This document shows positions 16,109-24,949 of a stretch of 64,000 nucleotides of DNA, in pieces. A program made the position numbers and the translations under genes. The notes beneath the pieces were generated by a model. The model did not search any database and was not told the origin of the DNA. It was given only the letters and a program-made list of their open reading frames with translations. The first letter of the stretch is position 1. Every line of letters begins with the position of its first letter. The DNA is from Streptomyces sp. NBC_00554. GTDB lineage: Bacteria; Actinomycetota; Actinomycetes; Streptomycetales; Streptomycetaceae. The DNA is taken from assembly GCF_041431135.1 (NCBI RefSeq), contig NZ_CP107799.1, forward strand, positions 9,750,501-9,814,500, written 5' to 3'.

Positions 16109-19012
16109 ATGGGGCAGCGAAACGCACGGAGCAGAAGGACACTCTTCGAACGCGAGAGTGAACTCGCCGCGGCCGACGAGGCGTTGAACGAACTCACCGG
16201 GCTGCGCAGGGACGGCACCGAACCGCCAGGGCGCCCCCGCGGCGCGCTCCTCGCCTTCGCGGCACGCGCCGGACTGGGCAAGACGACACTCCTCGCCGAG
16301 GTCCGCCGCCGCGCCGCGGTCAAAGGCTGCACCGTACTGTCGGCGCGCGGCGGCGACCAGGAGCAGCGCGTCGCCTTCCACGTCGCCCGCCAGCTTCTGC
16401 AACCGCAGCTCGCCGGGGCCGCCGAATCCGAGATCCGTGCCTCGCTGGGGAGTTGGTACGCGATCGTCGGCCCGGCGCTCGGCCTGTGCGCGCCGGCCGA
16501 GGGCGCCCCGCCCGACCAGCAGGGCCTGCGCGACGGTCTCGACTGGGTGCTCACACACCTGGCCGTGCAGCGCGCCCCGATGGTGCTCGTCCTCGACGAC
16601 GCGCACTGGGCCGACCCCGAATCGCTGAGCTGGCTCGCCGCGTTCGCACCGCGTGCGGAGGAGCTGCCGCTGCTGCTCGTCGTCGCCTACCGGCCCGAGG
16701 AACTCCCCGACCACGCCGAGGCGTTCAGGGGACTGCCCGGGCGCGCCGGTCAGCGCCCCATCGACCTCGAACCGCTCAGCGCCGCCGCCGTCGCCCGACT
16801 CGTACGGGAGGACTTAGGCACCCAGGCCGACGACGCGTTCTGCCGCGAGTGCTGGGCGGTCACCGCGGGCAGCCCGTTCGAGGCGGTCGAGCTGACCGCG
16901 AAGGTGCGCGACCGCGGACTGACCCCGACCGAGGCCGGGGCGCATCTGCTGCGCGACCTGGCCGCCGCCGTCAAGGGCAGCGGCCTGATCACCCGCCTGG
17001 AACGCCTGGGCACCTCGACCGTGCGGTTCGCCTGGGCCTGCGCGGTCCTCGGCACGGAGATCCATCCGATGCTCGCCGCCGCCGTCGCCGGCCTCGGCTC
17101 CGAGGAGGCCGCCGACGCGGCCGACGCCCTGCGCGGCGCCCGTATCCTCACCGGCCCGGTGACCGCCGGGGGCACTCTCGAATTCGTCCACCCGCTCATC
17201 GCCACCGCCGTCTACCGCGCGATCCCCGGCGGCGTACGCGTGGCTCTGCACGGACAGGCCGCCTGGTGCATCATCAACGACGGGCTCGGCCCGTCGGCCG
17301 CTGCACGGCACCTCATGGAGACCCACCCCGACGGCGACACCTGGGTCGTCCAGCAACTGCGCGCCGCCGCCCGCGAGAACCTCCGCGCGGGCGCCCCCGA
17401 CGCGGCCCGCCGCTACCTCGCCCGCGCCCTGCGCGAACCCCCGCCCTTCGAGGATCGCGCGGCCGTCCTGTACGAACTGGGCTGCGCCTCCCTGCTCACC
17501 GAACCGGCGACCACCGTCAACCACCTGCGCGCAGCCCTCGAAGAGCCCATCACCGACCCGGAGTTGCGCCACAACATCGTCTACCGCCTCTCCCAGGTCC
17601 TCGCCCACAGCGACCGCCTCGCCGAGGCGTCCGAGACACTCGCCCGCGAGATCCCGGTGACCGGCGACGCCCGGGTGCGGCTGCGCATGCAGTCCGAGCA
17701 GTTCATGTGGGACGCCTTCCGCGCCGACGAACCCGACTCACCGGCCCGCTCCCGCCGCCTGACCAGGCTCGCCGACCGACTGTCCGGCCGCGACCTCACC
17801 GAGCGCTATGTGATCGGCCTGCGCGCCTGGGACGCCACGTTGCGCGGCGAACCCGCCCCCGTAGCGCTCCACCACGCCGAACGCGCCCTCGCCGGAGGGC
17901 TCGGCTGGGCCGAGGCCGACCGCGGCTTCGAGGTGCCCGTCCTGGTCGCCCTCACCTTCATGTACGCGGACCGCCCCGGGCGCACGGAGGAACTGTTCGC
18001 CACCGGCATCGCCGACTTCGAATCCCAGGGCTGGCACGGTGCGCACCTGTCCTTCGGCTACACCCTCCTCGCGTACGTCCGCTACCGCCGCGGCCGGCTC
18101 ACCGAGGCCGAGGACTTCGCACGGGCGGGCCTCAGGCTCGCGCAGCGCGTCGGGCCCGGCACCCCCGTGCACTGGTACTCCGTCGGCGTCCTCATCGAGA
18201 TCCTGCTCGCCCGGGGCAAGATCACCGAGGCCGCGCAGACCGGCGAGGACCACGCCTTCGGCGCGCCCTTCCCGGCCGCCGTGACCTTCCCCGACGTCCA
18301 GACCGTGCACGGCGAGCTGCTGCTGGCCCGCGGCCTCACCAAGGACGCCGCCGTCGAGCTGGCGTCGGCCGGGCGCCGCCTCGATCCGCGCGGCATGCGC
18401 AACCCCGCCTGGTGCCCCTGGCAGCTCCACCTCGCGCGCGCCGAGAGCCACGACGCCCCCGAGCGGGCCGTCACCACGGCGCTGGAAGCGGTGAATCGCG
18501 CCCGCCAGTTCGGCGCTCCCTCAGCGGTCGGACAGGCACTCCGTGCCGCCGCCGAGGTCTCCTCCGGCTCGACCCGCGTCAAACTCCTCGAAGAGTCCGT
18601 CGCCAACCTGGAGCGCTCCCCGGCCGCGTACGAACTCGCCTGCGCCCTGATCGCGCTCGGCACCGAGCTGCGCCGCGCCGGACGCCCCAAGGAAGCCGCC
18701 GAGCACCTCTACCGGGGGCTCGACGCGGCCGTGCAGTGCGGCGCCGACGGACGCGTCGAAGAGGCTCGCGACGAGCTGGCCGCCGCCGGCCTCGGGCCGC
18801 GCCGCCTGCACAGCACCGAGACGGACACGCTCACCGCCCGCGAGCGCACCGCCGCAGCCCTGACTGTCCGGGGCCGCAGCACGGCCGGGATCGCAGCGGA
18901 GCTGGACATCGACGAGCCGGCCGTCGTACGGCTGCTTTCGGCGGTCTACCGGAAGGTGGGCACGGAGCGCATGGGACTCGGTGCCGCGCTGGGGGAGCGG
19001 CCGTCCCCGTAG
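16109..19012 (+). CDS. LuxR-family (LAL-type) ATPase transcriptional regulator
   Basis: A 967-residue regulator with an N-terminal AAA/NACHT-like ATPase: Walker A region ARAGLGKTTLL at about residue 50 and Walker B VLVLDDAHWAD near 170. A long TPR-like helical middle follows, then a C-terminal LuxR-like segment LTARERTAAALTVRGRSTAG. The helix-turn-helix is degenerate but keeps the VYRKVGTER end. The first Gly of Walker A is changed to Ala. The ATG has AGGGGG 6 bases upstream. Codon 236 is TTA (16814-16816), so translation should depend on the bldA tRNA and be developmentally timed. LAL regulators usually activate secondary-metabolite or sugar genes; no target is adjacent. Confidence 0.86.
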   Translation: MGQRNARSRRTLFERESELAAADEALNELTGLRRDGTEPPGRPRGALLAFAARAGLGKTTLLAEVRRRAAVKGCTVLSARGGDQEQRVAFHVARQLLQPQLAGAAESEIRASLGSWYAIVGPALGLCAPAEGAPPDQQGLRDGLDWVLTHLAVQRAPMVLVLDDAHWADPESLSWLAAFAPRAEELPLLLVVAYRPEELPDHAEAFRGLPGRAGQRPIDLEPLSAAAVARLVREDLGTQADDAFCRECWAVTAGSPFEAVELTAKVRDRGLTPTEAGAHLLRDLAAAVKGSGLITRLERLGTSTVRFAWACAVLGTEIHPMLAAAVAGLGSEEAADAADALRGARILTGPVTAGGTLEFVHPLIATAVYRAIPGGVRVALHGQAAWCIINDGLGPSAAARHLMETHPDGDTWVVQQLRAAARENLRAGAPDAARRYLARALREPPPFEDRAAVLYELGCASLLTEPATTVNHLRAALEEPITDPELRHNIVYRLSQVLAHSDRLAEASETLAREIPVTGDARVRLRMQSEQFMWDAFRADEPDSPARSRRLTRLADRLSGRDLTERYVIGLRAWDATLRGEPAPVALHHAERALAGGLGWAEADRGFEVPVLVALTFMYADRPGRTEELFATGIADFESQGWHGAHLSFGYTLLAYVRYRRGRLTEAEDFARAGLRLAQRVGPGTPVHWYSVGVLIEILLARGKITEAAQTGEDHAFGAPFPAAVTFPDVQTVHGELLLARGLTKDAAVELASAGRRLDPRGMRNPAWCPWQLHLARAESHDAPERAVTTALEAVNRARQFGAPSAVGQALRAAAEVSSGSTRVKLLEESVANLERSPAAYELACALIALGTELRRAGRPKEAAEHLYRGLDAAVQCGADGRVEEARDELAAAGLGPRRLHSTETDTLTARERTAAALTVRGRSTAGIAAELDIDEPAVVRLLSAVYRKVGTERMGLGAALGERPSP

Positions 19013-19141
19013 CCGGAGGAACAGCGGTCCCCGTATGCGGAGCAACAGGCGTCTCCGCGACCGGGGAACAGCCGTCCACGTGACCGCTCACAAGGGGCGC
19101 CCCCGGGGCCCGGAGCACCGCTGTGCACGTACCATTGCGGC

Positions 19142-19639
19142 ATGTCCTTCCTCCGCCGCCGTAGCGCCACACCCGCCGGGCCCGACTTCGATGTTCTGGC
19201 CATGGACCCGGGTGACTGGCCGGGCAATCTCGGCGCGGGCCTGCTGCCCGCTCCCGACGGCAGCTGCCAGGGCGTTTTCCTGCGCTACGACCTGTTCGGC
19301 GGCCGTGGCCCCGCGATGATCATCGGCAATCTGCCGGAGGGCTCCCCGGCCCGTGACATCCCGGAGGGAGAGATCCCCTTCGAGGTGGCCCAGCTGCTGC
19401 TGGCGCTGGAGAACGAGGAGGAGGTCACCGTCGTCGGCACCGAGGACATGCCGGTGATGCAGGGGGACAACCTCCTGATCGTGCGCCGCCTCAAGCTCTC
19501 CGAGACCCGCATCTCGTGCGTGCAGTTCGACCGCAGCGACAAGGTCCTGGTGACCATCGCCGCCTGGGACCGCCCCATCACCGACGATCTGTACGCGCTG
19601 CTCAAGCCGCTGCCGGCCGAGCTGTTCCAACAGGGCTGA
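19142..19639 (+). CDS. Conserved hypothetical protein
   Basis: A 165-residue soluble protein with no signal peptide or membrane segment and no motif I can assign. It opens MSFLRRRS, then has a mixed alpha/beta body with an acidic helix (VAQLLLALENEEEVTVVG) and the ending LKPLPAELFQQG. The start ATG follows the LuxR gene by 129 bases and is thus probably separate. Similar short proteins are, as far as I recall, widespread in Streptomyces without a known function. The coding looks real: normal GC-rich codon use and no competing frame. No function is proposed. Confidence 0.75.
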   Translation: MSFLRRRSATPAGPDFDVLAMDPGDWPGNLGAGLLPAPDGSCQGVFLRYDLFGGRGPAMIIGNLPEGSPARDIPEGEIPFEVAQLLLALENEEEVTVVGTEDMPVMQGDNLLIVRRLKLSETRISCVQFDRSDKVLVTIAAWDRPITDDLYALLKPLPAELFQQG

Positions 19640-19678
19640 ACGGCCGGGTCCGCGCGTTCCGCGGACCCGCCCACGCCC

Positions 19679-21658
19679 CTACGAGGCCGACGAAAGCACC
19701 CGCACATCGGCGGCCCGCACGAACGCCACCCGGTGCCCGAACTGGATCTCGTAGTACATGTCCTTGCCGATCACGACCTTGTGCGGTGCCGTGTCGAAGG
19801 TCGGTGCGTAGTAGTACTCGCCCGGCACCTTGTCACCGACCGCATACTCCTGGCCCGTGAGCAGCTTGTACGGCAGCGGCGAGACCGTCTGCACGGGTAC
19901 GCCCGTCGGGTACGCCTCCTTCTCCGGGTACGCGCGCCCGTAGACCGGGATCTCCGCGAGCCCTGTCCGGGGCGTGACCACGAGCCCCGACGCGTTCACC
20001 GCCGTGGGCTGCTTCTGCGGGTTCTTGAACCAGGCCTTCTGGCCCAGGTACCAGATCGCCGTCCAGTCGCCGTCGCGGCCCGCGACCGCGTACCGCTGGC
20101 CGGTGGAGACCCGTGAACCGATGTCGTTCACGTCGATCGTCGAGTCCGCGCCGCCCGGTCGCAGCCCGATGTCCTTGATCAGGGGCGAGGTCTCGCTCGC
20201 CGCGCTGTAGAGCCGTACCTCGCTGGAACCGTGCACGGCGCAGGGCTCGCCGCTGGTGACGCAGCCGGTGTACGCGGGCCGGTTCGCGGTGAAGTCCGGC
20301 AGCACGGTCACCAGCCCGCCGACGGCCTTCGCCGTGGAGCGGAAGGGGTGGCCGAGCAGCGTGAAGTAGTGCTGCCAGTCCCAGTACGGGCCCGGGTCCG
20401 TGTGCATACCGGGGATGGTCGACGTCGTCGTGCCCGGCACGTTGTCGTGGCCCAGGATGTGCTGCCGGTCCAGCGGAATGCCGTACTTCTTGGCGAGGTA
20501 CGCCACCAGCCGTGCCGAGGACCGGTACATCTCCTCCGTGTACCAGGCGTCCGGCGAGGCGAGGAAACCCTCGTGTTCCAGGCCGACCGACTTGGCGTTG
20601 ACGTACCAGTTGCCCGCATGCCAGGCCACGTCCTTGGCCTTCACATGCTGGGCGATGTGCCCATCGGTCGAGCGCAGGGTGTAGTTCCACGACACATAGG
20701 TCGGGTCCTGGACCATGTTCAGGACGCCGTCCCAGGTGCCCTCCGTGTCATGGATGACGATGTACTTGATGCTCTGCGAGGCGGGCCGGTCGCCGAGGTC
20801 GTGGTTTCCGTAGTCGCCCTCGCCGAACTCCTCGTACGGTGCCGGGATCCACTCGCAGGACACGGTCGCCGGGCACTCGGTGCCGGCCGCGGAGACCGTA
20901 CGCAGACCCGCTCGCCTGAGCTGATCCTTGTCGGGGCCCAGTCCGGGTTGGGCCGCCAGCGCGACCTGCTGACCGGCGTCCGTGGTGCGCTGTTCGCCGC
21001 CGCGGATCACCTCGTAGACGTCATTGGCGTACGTCGCGGCCGTCGCGCTGTCGTCGGCACCCGAGAAGCGCGCCACCGCCCCGTACCAGTCGGCGGCGTC
21101 GTCGCTCAGCGGCTCGCCGAGGTCCTGCTGTGCGGCGGCGAGGAGCGCGGCGCCGCCCGCCACATTGGCGGCCGGGTCCGTACGCAGCTGCTCCGCCGGC
21201 AGGCCCGTGAGCTCGGCCGCCTTCGTCAAAGTCTTGAGGCGGGCGGGGAGTTCGGAGTTCTCCGGCACTTTTGTGTCGGGGTGCAGAGCCGCGCGTGAGC
21301 TGTCGCCGCGGGCGTCCTCCGTGCCCTCGCTGTGATGCGGCGCGCCGGCGATCGCCGTACGCGCGTCGGTGAGGTGCATGGGGCCGTAGCCGCCGCTGAC
21401 GCTCGGCGCTCCGCCGTGCGCGTCCCAGCGGGACTGCAGATAGGAGACGGCGAGAAGCACACTCTGCGGAACGTGGTAGGTGGCGGCCGCACCGGCAAAA
21501 GCACTCTGCAGCTGTGCTGAGGAGGCCTGCGCGGTGCTGCCGGAGGGGGCCGCGCCGAGCAGCGGCAGCAGCAGCGCCGCCGAGGCGAGGGTGCCTGCGG
21601 TTCTGCGCGCGCGTCTGTGCCCGGCGGTGGTCCTGGGGTCGGTGGCGGGTCCTCGCAA
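19679..21658 (-). CDS. Secreted N-acetylmuramoyl-L-alanine amidase, multi-domain
   Basis: A 659-residue exported protein. Residues 1-45 form an Arg-rich signal peptide. Residues 48-215 resemble a lysozyme/transglycosylase-like helical domain (SVLLAVSYLQSRWDAHGG). Residues 296-436 are an amidase_2/PGRP domain with zinc ligands H303 (VIHDT), H419 and D421 (GMHTDPG). The remaining about 220 residues look like repeated SH3-type wall-binding segments. It should cut the lactoyl-Ala bond of peptidoglycan outside the cell. The start is TTG at 21658, supported by AGGAGG 5 bases upstream. A muralytic role in growth or sporulation is likely. It is a single gene. Confidence 0.85.
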   Translation of the reverse strand: MRGPATDPRTTAGHRRARRTAGTLASAALLLPLLGAAPSGSTAQASSAQLQSAFAGAAATYHVPQSVLLAVSYLQSRWDAHGGAPSVSGGYGPMHLTDARTAIAGAPHHSEGTEDARGDSSRAALHPDTKVPENSELPARLKTLTKAAELTGLPAEQLRTDPAANVAGGAALLAAAQQDLGEPLSDDAADWYGAVARFSGADDSATAATYANDVYEVIRGGEQRTTDAGQQVALAAQPGLGPDKDQLRRAGLRTVSAAGTECPATVSCEWIPAPYEEFGEGDYGNHDLGDRPASQSIKYIVIHDTEGTWDGVLNMVQDPTYVSWNYTLRSTDGHIAQHVKAKDVAWHAGNWYVNAKSVGLEHEGFLASPDAWYTEEMYRSSARLVAYLAKKYGIPLDRQHILGHDNVPGTTTSTIPGMHTDPGPYWDWQHYFTLLGHPFRSTAKAVGGLVTVLPDFTANRPAYTGCVTSGEPCAVHGSSEVRLYSAASETSPLIKDIGLRPGGADSTIDVNDIGSRVSTGQRYAVAGRDGDWTAIWYLGQKAWFKNPQKQPTAVNASGLVVTPRTGLAEIPVYGRAYPEKEAYPTGVPVQTVSPLPYKLLTGQEYAVGDKVPGEYYYAPTFDTAPHKVVIGKDMYYEIQFGHRVAFVRAADVRVLSSAS

Positions 21659-21845
21659 AGCAGCCTCCTGGGACGGTCGAGCGCGGTGGGGCGTGCGGGG
21701 CCGAACGTGCGTCAGTGGTACCGGGTCTCCGACGATCCGTCAATCATGCCCAGAGGCAGGCGATTTCCCATGTCAGCGAGGGGTGGAAGGGGTTTCGTGG
21801 CGGCGGCGATCCCGCCTGCGGAGCGTCAGTGGCGTGGACCAATAA

Positions 21846-21977
21846 CCCGGATGGTGGACGCACAACCCGGTCCCCGGAGACATGGCCGGTCCCCGGACGC
21901 ATGGCCGGTCCGTGGACGCGTGTCCGGCCGGTGGAGGCATGACCCGGTCGGTGGAAGCTTGGCCCGGCCGATGGCGC
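21846..21977. repeat. 19-20 bp tandem repeat array in a gene-free stretch
   Basis: About six to seven degenerate head-to-tail units, each beginning CCGG(T/C) followed by a C(C/G)(C/G/T)(T/C)GGA(C/G/A)GC(A/G)TG-like segment. The units have exactly 19 bases for three copies, then 20. It lies in the 391-bp gap 21659-22049 between two minus-strand genes. The rest of the gap holds the amidase leader (21659-21845), where I see no riboswitch, and a terminator at 22000-22039. The period is not a multiple of three and no frame is kept. Confidence 0.7.
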
Positions 21978-21999
21978 CCCGGCGTCCGGACATGACGAA

Positions 22000-22039
22000 G
22001 GTCCGCGGTGCGCCCCTGTCCAAGGCGCGACCGCGGACC
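22000..22039 (-). terminator. Terminator after the phosphotransferase gene
   Basis: GGTCCGCGGT (22000-22009) pairs exactly with ACCGCGGACC (22030-22039). An inner GCGCC/GGCGC pair extends the stem. It lies 11 bases past the phosphotransferase stop. Confidence 0.6.
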
Positions 22040-22049
22040 ACCATCCCCG

Positions 22050-23192
22050 TCAGCGAGTGCCGACCGCCGCTCGGACGGCCCGTCGGGCCATCTGGCAGTC
22101 GTCGTGCAGCCGCCGCAGCAGCAGCCGCTGTTCCTCGCCGGACGGCGCAGCACCCGGGTGGGCCGGACCCGGTGCCGCCGGGGTCGCATCGTGCATCGAA
22201 CGCTGCATGGCCGTCTCGTACGTGCGGATCTCACGAGTCAGTACGAGCATCAGGTTCACCAGGAAGGCGTCGCGCGCCGCCGGTCCCGCCGACTGCGCGA
22301 GCTGGCTGATCTGGCGCCGTGCCACCGGAGCGTCACCGAGGACCGCCCACAGCGTCGCCAGGTCGTACCCCGGCAGATACCATCCCGCGTGCTCCCAATC
22401 CACCAGCACTGGACCGGCCGGTGAGAGAAGGATGTTCGACAGGAGTGCGTCGCCGTGACAGAACTGGCCCATGCCCTGACGGCCCGACGAGTGCGCGATG
22501 CCGTGCACCAGCTTCTGCAGATCGCCCATGTCCCGGTCCGTGAGCAGACCCAGCCCGTGGAATCGGGAGATCCGCTCCGCGTAGTCCAGCGGGGCGTTGA
22601 ACGTCCCCGCCGGCGGCCGCCACGCGTTCAGCCGGCAGATCGCGCCCAGCGCCGCCCGGATGTCCGCGCGGGGCGGGGCCTCGGCCGGATGCCGCTGCAG
22701 CGCGGCCACCCGGCCCGGCATCCGCTCGATCACGAGGGTGCAGTTGTCCGGGTCCGCCGCGATCAGCCGGGGCACCCGGACCGGCGGCCGGTGCCGCACG
22801 AACGAGCGGTATGCCGCTATTTCATGCCGGATCCGCTCCGCCCAGATTGGGGAGTGGTCCAGTAAACACTTGGCGACGGCCGTGCTGCGCCCGGTCGTGC
22901 CGACCAGGAGCACGGAGCGTCCACTGCGGCGCAGCACCTGGACCGGAGCGAACTCCGGGCAGATCCGGTGCACCGACGCGATCGCCGTGCGCAGTTGTGC
23001 GCCCTGAGGGCCGGACAAGTCGAGTCTCCCGCTGAGCGGTTGGGTGCCGAGCCCCGGAACGCGCCGTGTCCTGCCGGCGCCGAGCACGGGGCCCGCCGCG
23101 GGACGCGCGGGGTCGAGGTAGGGGCCGCTGCCGGCCGGGCGGGGGTGCAGCGACCGGGGCGGGGCGGACACGGAGGACGATGCTGTGTACAT
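22050..23192 (-). CDS. Aminoglycoside-phosphotransferase-family kinase-like protein
   Basis: A 380-residue protein with the APH/choline-kinase fold. An ATP-binding Lys is in TAVAKCLL, a catalytic loop HGDALLSN carries the Asp and Asn, and the metal motif is VLVDWEHAGWYLPGYDLATL. The N-terminal 60 residues are Pro/Ser-rich and probably disordered. The start at 23192 is chosen because upstream in-frame sequence has no ribosome site. Codon 110 is TTA (22863-22865 on the plus strand), so it should be bldA-dependent. It diverges from an NsdA-like regulator gene that also has a TTA codon. The substrate is unknown; antibiotic resistance should not be assumed. Confidence 0.82.
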   Translation of the reverse strand: MYTASSSVSAPPRSLHPRPAGSGPYLDPARPAAGPVLGAGRTRRVPGLGTQPLSGRLDLSGPQGAQLRTAIASVHRICPEFAPVQVLRRSGRSVLLVGTTGRSTAVAKCLLDHSPIWAERIRHEIAAYRSFVRHRPPVRVPRLIAADPDNCTLVIERMPGRVAALQRHPAEAPPRADIRAALGAICRLNAWRPPAGTFNAPLDYAERISRFHGLGLLTDRDMGDLQKLVHGIAHSSGRQGMGQFCHGDALLSNILLSPAGPVLVDWEHAGWYLPGYDLATLWAVLGDAPVARRQISQLAQSAGPAARDAFLVNLMLVLTREIRTYETAMQRSMHDATPAAPGPAHPGAAPSGEEQRLLLRRLHDDCQMARRAVRAAVGTR

Positions 23193-23256
23193 GGGCGAAA
23201 CAGATCCCTTCGTGTGCCTGCAAGATGCCGCGCTACCCGCCCCGGCCGCCCTGGTG

Positions 23257-23363
23257 CACCCTGGGGAATGTCCTGAGGCAACCGGGTCGGGGTGGCGCGT
23301 TCCTACCTGACACCGGATGCCCAGTGGCACACCATCTGGCGCACCCTGGCGAACCCTGGCGAA
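23257..23363. repeat. Repeated ACCCTGGsGAA motif in the divergent promoter region
   Basis: The motif occurs at 23257-23268 (CACCCTGGGGAA), 23342-23353 (CACCCTGGCGAA) and, 10 bases on, 23352-23363. All lie between the divergent phosphotransferase and NsdA-like genes. Direct repeats one helical turn apart suggest a protein-binding site. Confidence 0.5.
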
Positions 23364-23424
23364 TAGTCGCTCAGCAACTGACAGGCGGTTACTGTCAAAT
23401 CAGCCGAGAACCTGGGGGCTTGAC

Positions 23425-24924
23425 GTGAACGGACAACCCAACACTCGTCTGTCGGACCTGTTCGGCCTGGCCGGCTGGTCCAAGGGCGAACTCGCGAGAA
23501 TGGTCAACCGGCAGGCGGCGGCGATGGGCCACCCCCAACTGGCGACCGACACCTCACGGGTGCGGCGGTGGATCGACACGGGAGAGATCCCGCGTGATCC
23601 GGTTCCGCGGGTGCTGGCAGCTCTGTTCACCGAGCGTCTCGGCCGTGTCGTGACCATCGAGGACCTCGGTCTGGTCCGGCACGGGCGCGTGGGGAAACGG
23701 CCAGGCGGCGGGAGTGTGGAAAATCCCGACGGAGTGCCGTGGGCGCCCGAGCGGACTGCTGCGGTCCTCACCGAATTCACGGGAATGGACCTCATGCTCA
23801 ACCGACGCGGCTTGGTGGGCGCGGGTGCCGCGCTTGCCGCGGGCTCCGCACTCAGTTCTGCCATGCACGAGTGGCTGCACACCGATCCGGCCCTCGCGGC
23901 CGACGCCCCTGATTTCGACGATCCCCTGCACGCCGACCCCGCTGGGTTCGACCGCTACGAGGCCGCCCCCATCGGGTCGCAGGAGATCGAGGAACTGGAG
24001 CGCTCGGTCGAGGTGTTCCGGGCCTGGGACGCCGCCCGCGGGGGCGGGTTGCAACGCAAGGCTGTGGTGGGCCAGCTCAACGAAGTGGGAGGAATGCTCT
24101 CCTACCGACACCCCGATCATCTGCAGCGGCGCCTGTGGGGCGTCGCCGCCAACCTCGCCGTCCTCGCGGGCTGGATGTCGCACGACATCGGCCTGGAGCC
24201 GACGGCTCAGAAGTACTTCGTCATCGCCGCCCACGCGGCCCGTGAGGGCGGCGACCGGCCCCGCGCCGGGGAGGCGCTCTCACGAGCGGCTCGCCAGATG
24301 GTGCATCTGGGCCGGCCCGACGACGCACTCGACCTGATGAAACTCGCCAAGTCCGGTTCCGGCGAAGAGGTGTTACCCCGCACCAGGGCCATGCTCTACA
24401 CCATCGAGGCCTGGGCACAGGCCTCCATGGGCAAGGGCCAGGCCATGCGGCGCACCCTCGGCGAGGCCGAGGACCTGTTCGTCTCCGACCGGGGCGACGT
24501 ACCTCCGCCGAGCTGGATGCAGATGTTCGACGAGGCGGACATGCACGGTATGCAGGCCCTCGCCTACCGCACCCTCGCCGAACACGAGCCGGCCGCGGCC
24601 GCCACCGCGCAGCGCCATGCGAAGGAGGCGCTCAAGCTGCGCGAGTCGGGCAGAGAGAGGTCACAGATCTTCGACCATATCTCCCTGGCCTCCGCCTGCT
24701 TCATCGCCGACGACCCCGAACAGGCCGACCGGTACGCGCGACTGGCCCTGACGTCGATGGGGGCCAACTCCTCCCACCGCACCTGGGACCGGCTGCGCGA
24801 GATGTACCGGCTCACCGGGCAGTACTCCAGCTATCCGAAGATCCACGAACTGCGTGAGGAGATCGAACTCGCTCTGCCGAAGGGCACGTTCAAGCCGAAG
24901 GGCGGCAACAGCGCGCGGGCGTAG
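23425..24924 (+). CDS. NsdA-like helix-turn-helix/TPR developmental regulator
   Basis: A 499-residue protein. The N-terminus (LFGLAGWSKGELARMVNRQA, then RVRRWIDTGEIPRDPVPRVL) is an XRE-like DNA-binding region. The rest is helical and TPR-like, with blocks such as WDAARGGGLQRKAVVGQLNE and AARQMVHLGRPDDALDLM. This layout is shared with NsdA, a negative regulator of differentiation and antibiotic production in S. coelicolor, but I believe this is a paralogue rather than the orthologue. The GTG start has a GGGGG site. Codon 317 is TTA (24373-24375), predicting bldA control. It diverges from a TTA-containing phosphotransferase gene, and the pair may act together in development. Confidence 0.8.
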   Translation: MNGQPNTRLSDLFGLAGWSKGELARMVNRQAAAMGHPQLATDTSRVRRWIDTGEIPRDPVPRVLAALFTERLGRVVTIEDLGLVRHGRVGKRPGGGSVENPDGVPWAPERTAAVLTEFTGMDLMLNRRGLVGAGAALAAGSALSSAMHEWLHTDPALAADAPDFDDPLHADPAGFDRYEAAPIGSQEIEELERSVEVFRAWDAARGGGLQRKAVVGQLNEVGGMLSYRHPDHLQRRLWGVAANLAVLAGWMSHDIGLEPTAQKYFVIAAHAAREGGDRPRAGEALSRAARQMVHLGRPDDALDLMKLAKSGSGEEVLPRTRAMLYTIEAWAQASMGKGQAMRRTLGEAEDLFVSDRGDVPPPSWMQMFDEADMHGMQALAYRTLAEHEPAAAATAQRHAKEALKLRESGRERSQIFDHISLASACFIADDPEQADRYARLALTSMGANSSHRTWDRLREMYRLTGQYSSYPKIHELREEIELALPKGTFKPKGGNSARA

Positions 24925-24949
24925 GTCTCAGGGACGTTAAGTCCGGTCG

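Noticed and set aside
21659..21845. Possible c-di-AMP (ydaO-type) riboswitch upstream of the secreted amidase
   Set aside because: Such switches precede some Streptomyces cell-wall hydrolase genes, but none of the conserved segments could be found by eye.
21846..21977. CRISPR array
   Set aside because: The repeats are contiguous and degenerate with no unique spacers, and no cas genes are near.
22050..23192. Aminoglycoside resistance gene
   Set aside because: Only the general APH/kinase fold is visible; many such proteins act on other substrates, and the pairing with a developmental regulator argues against resistance.
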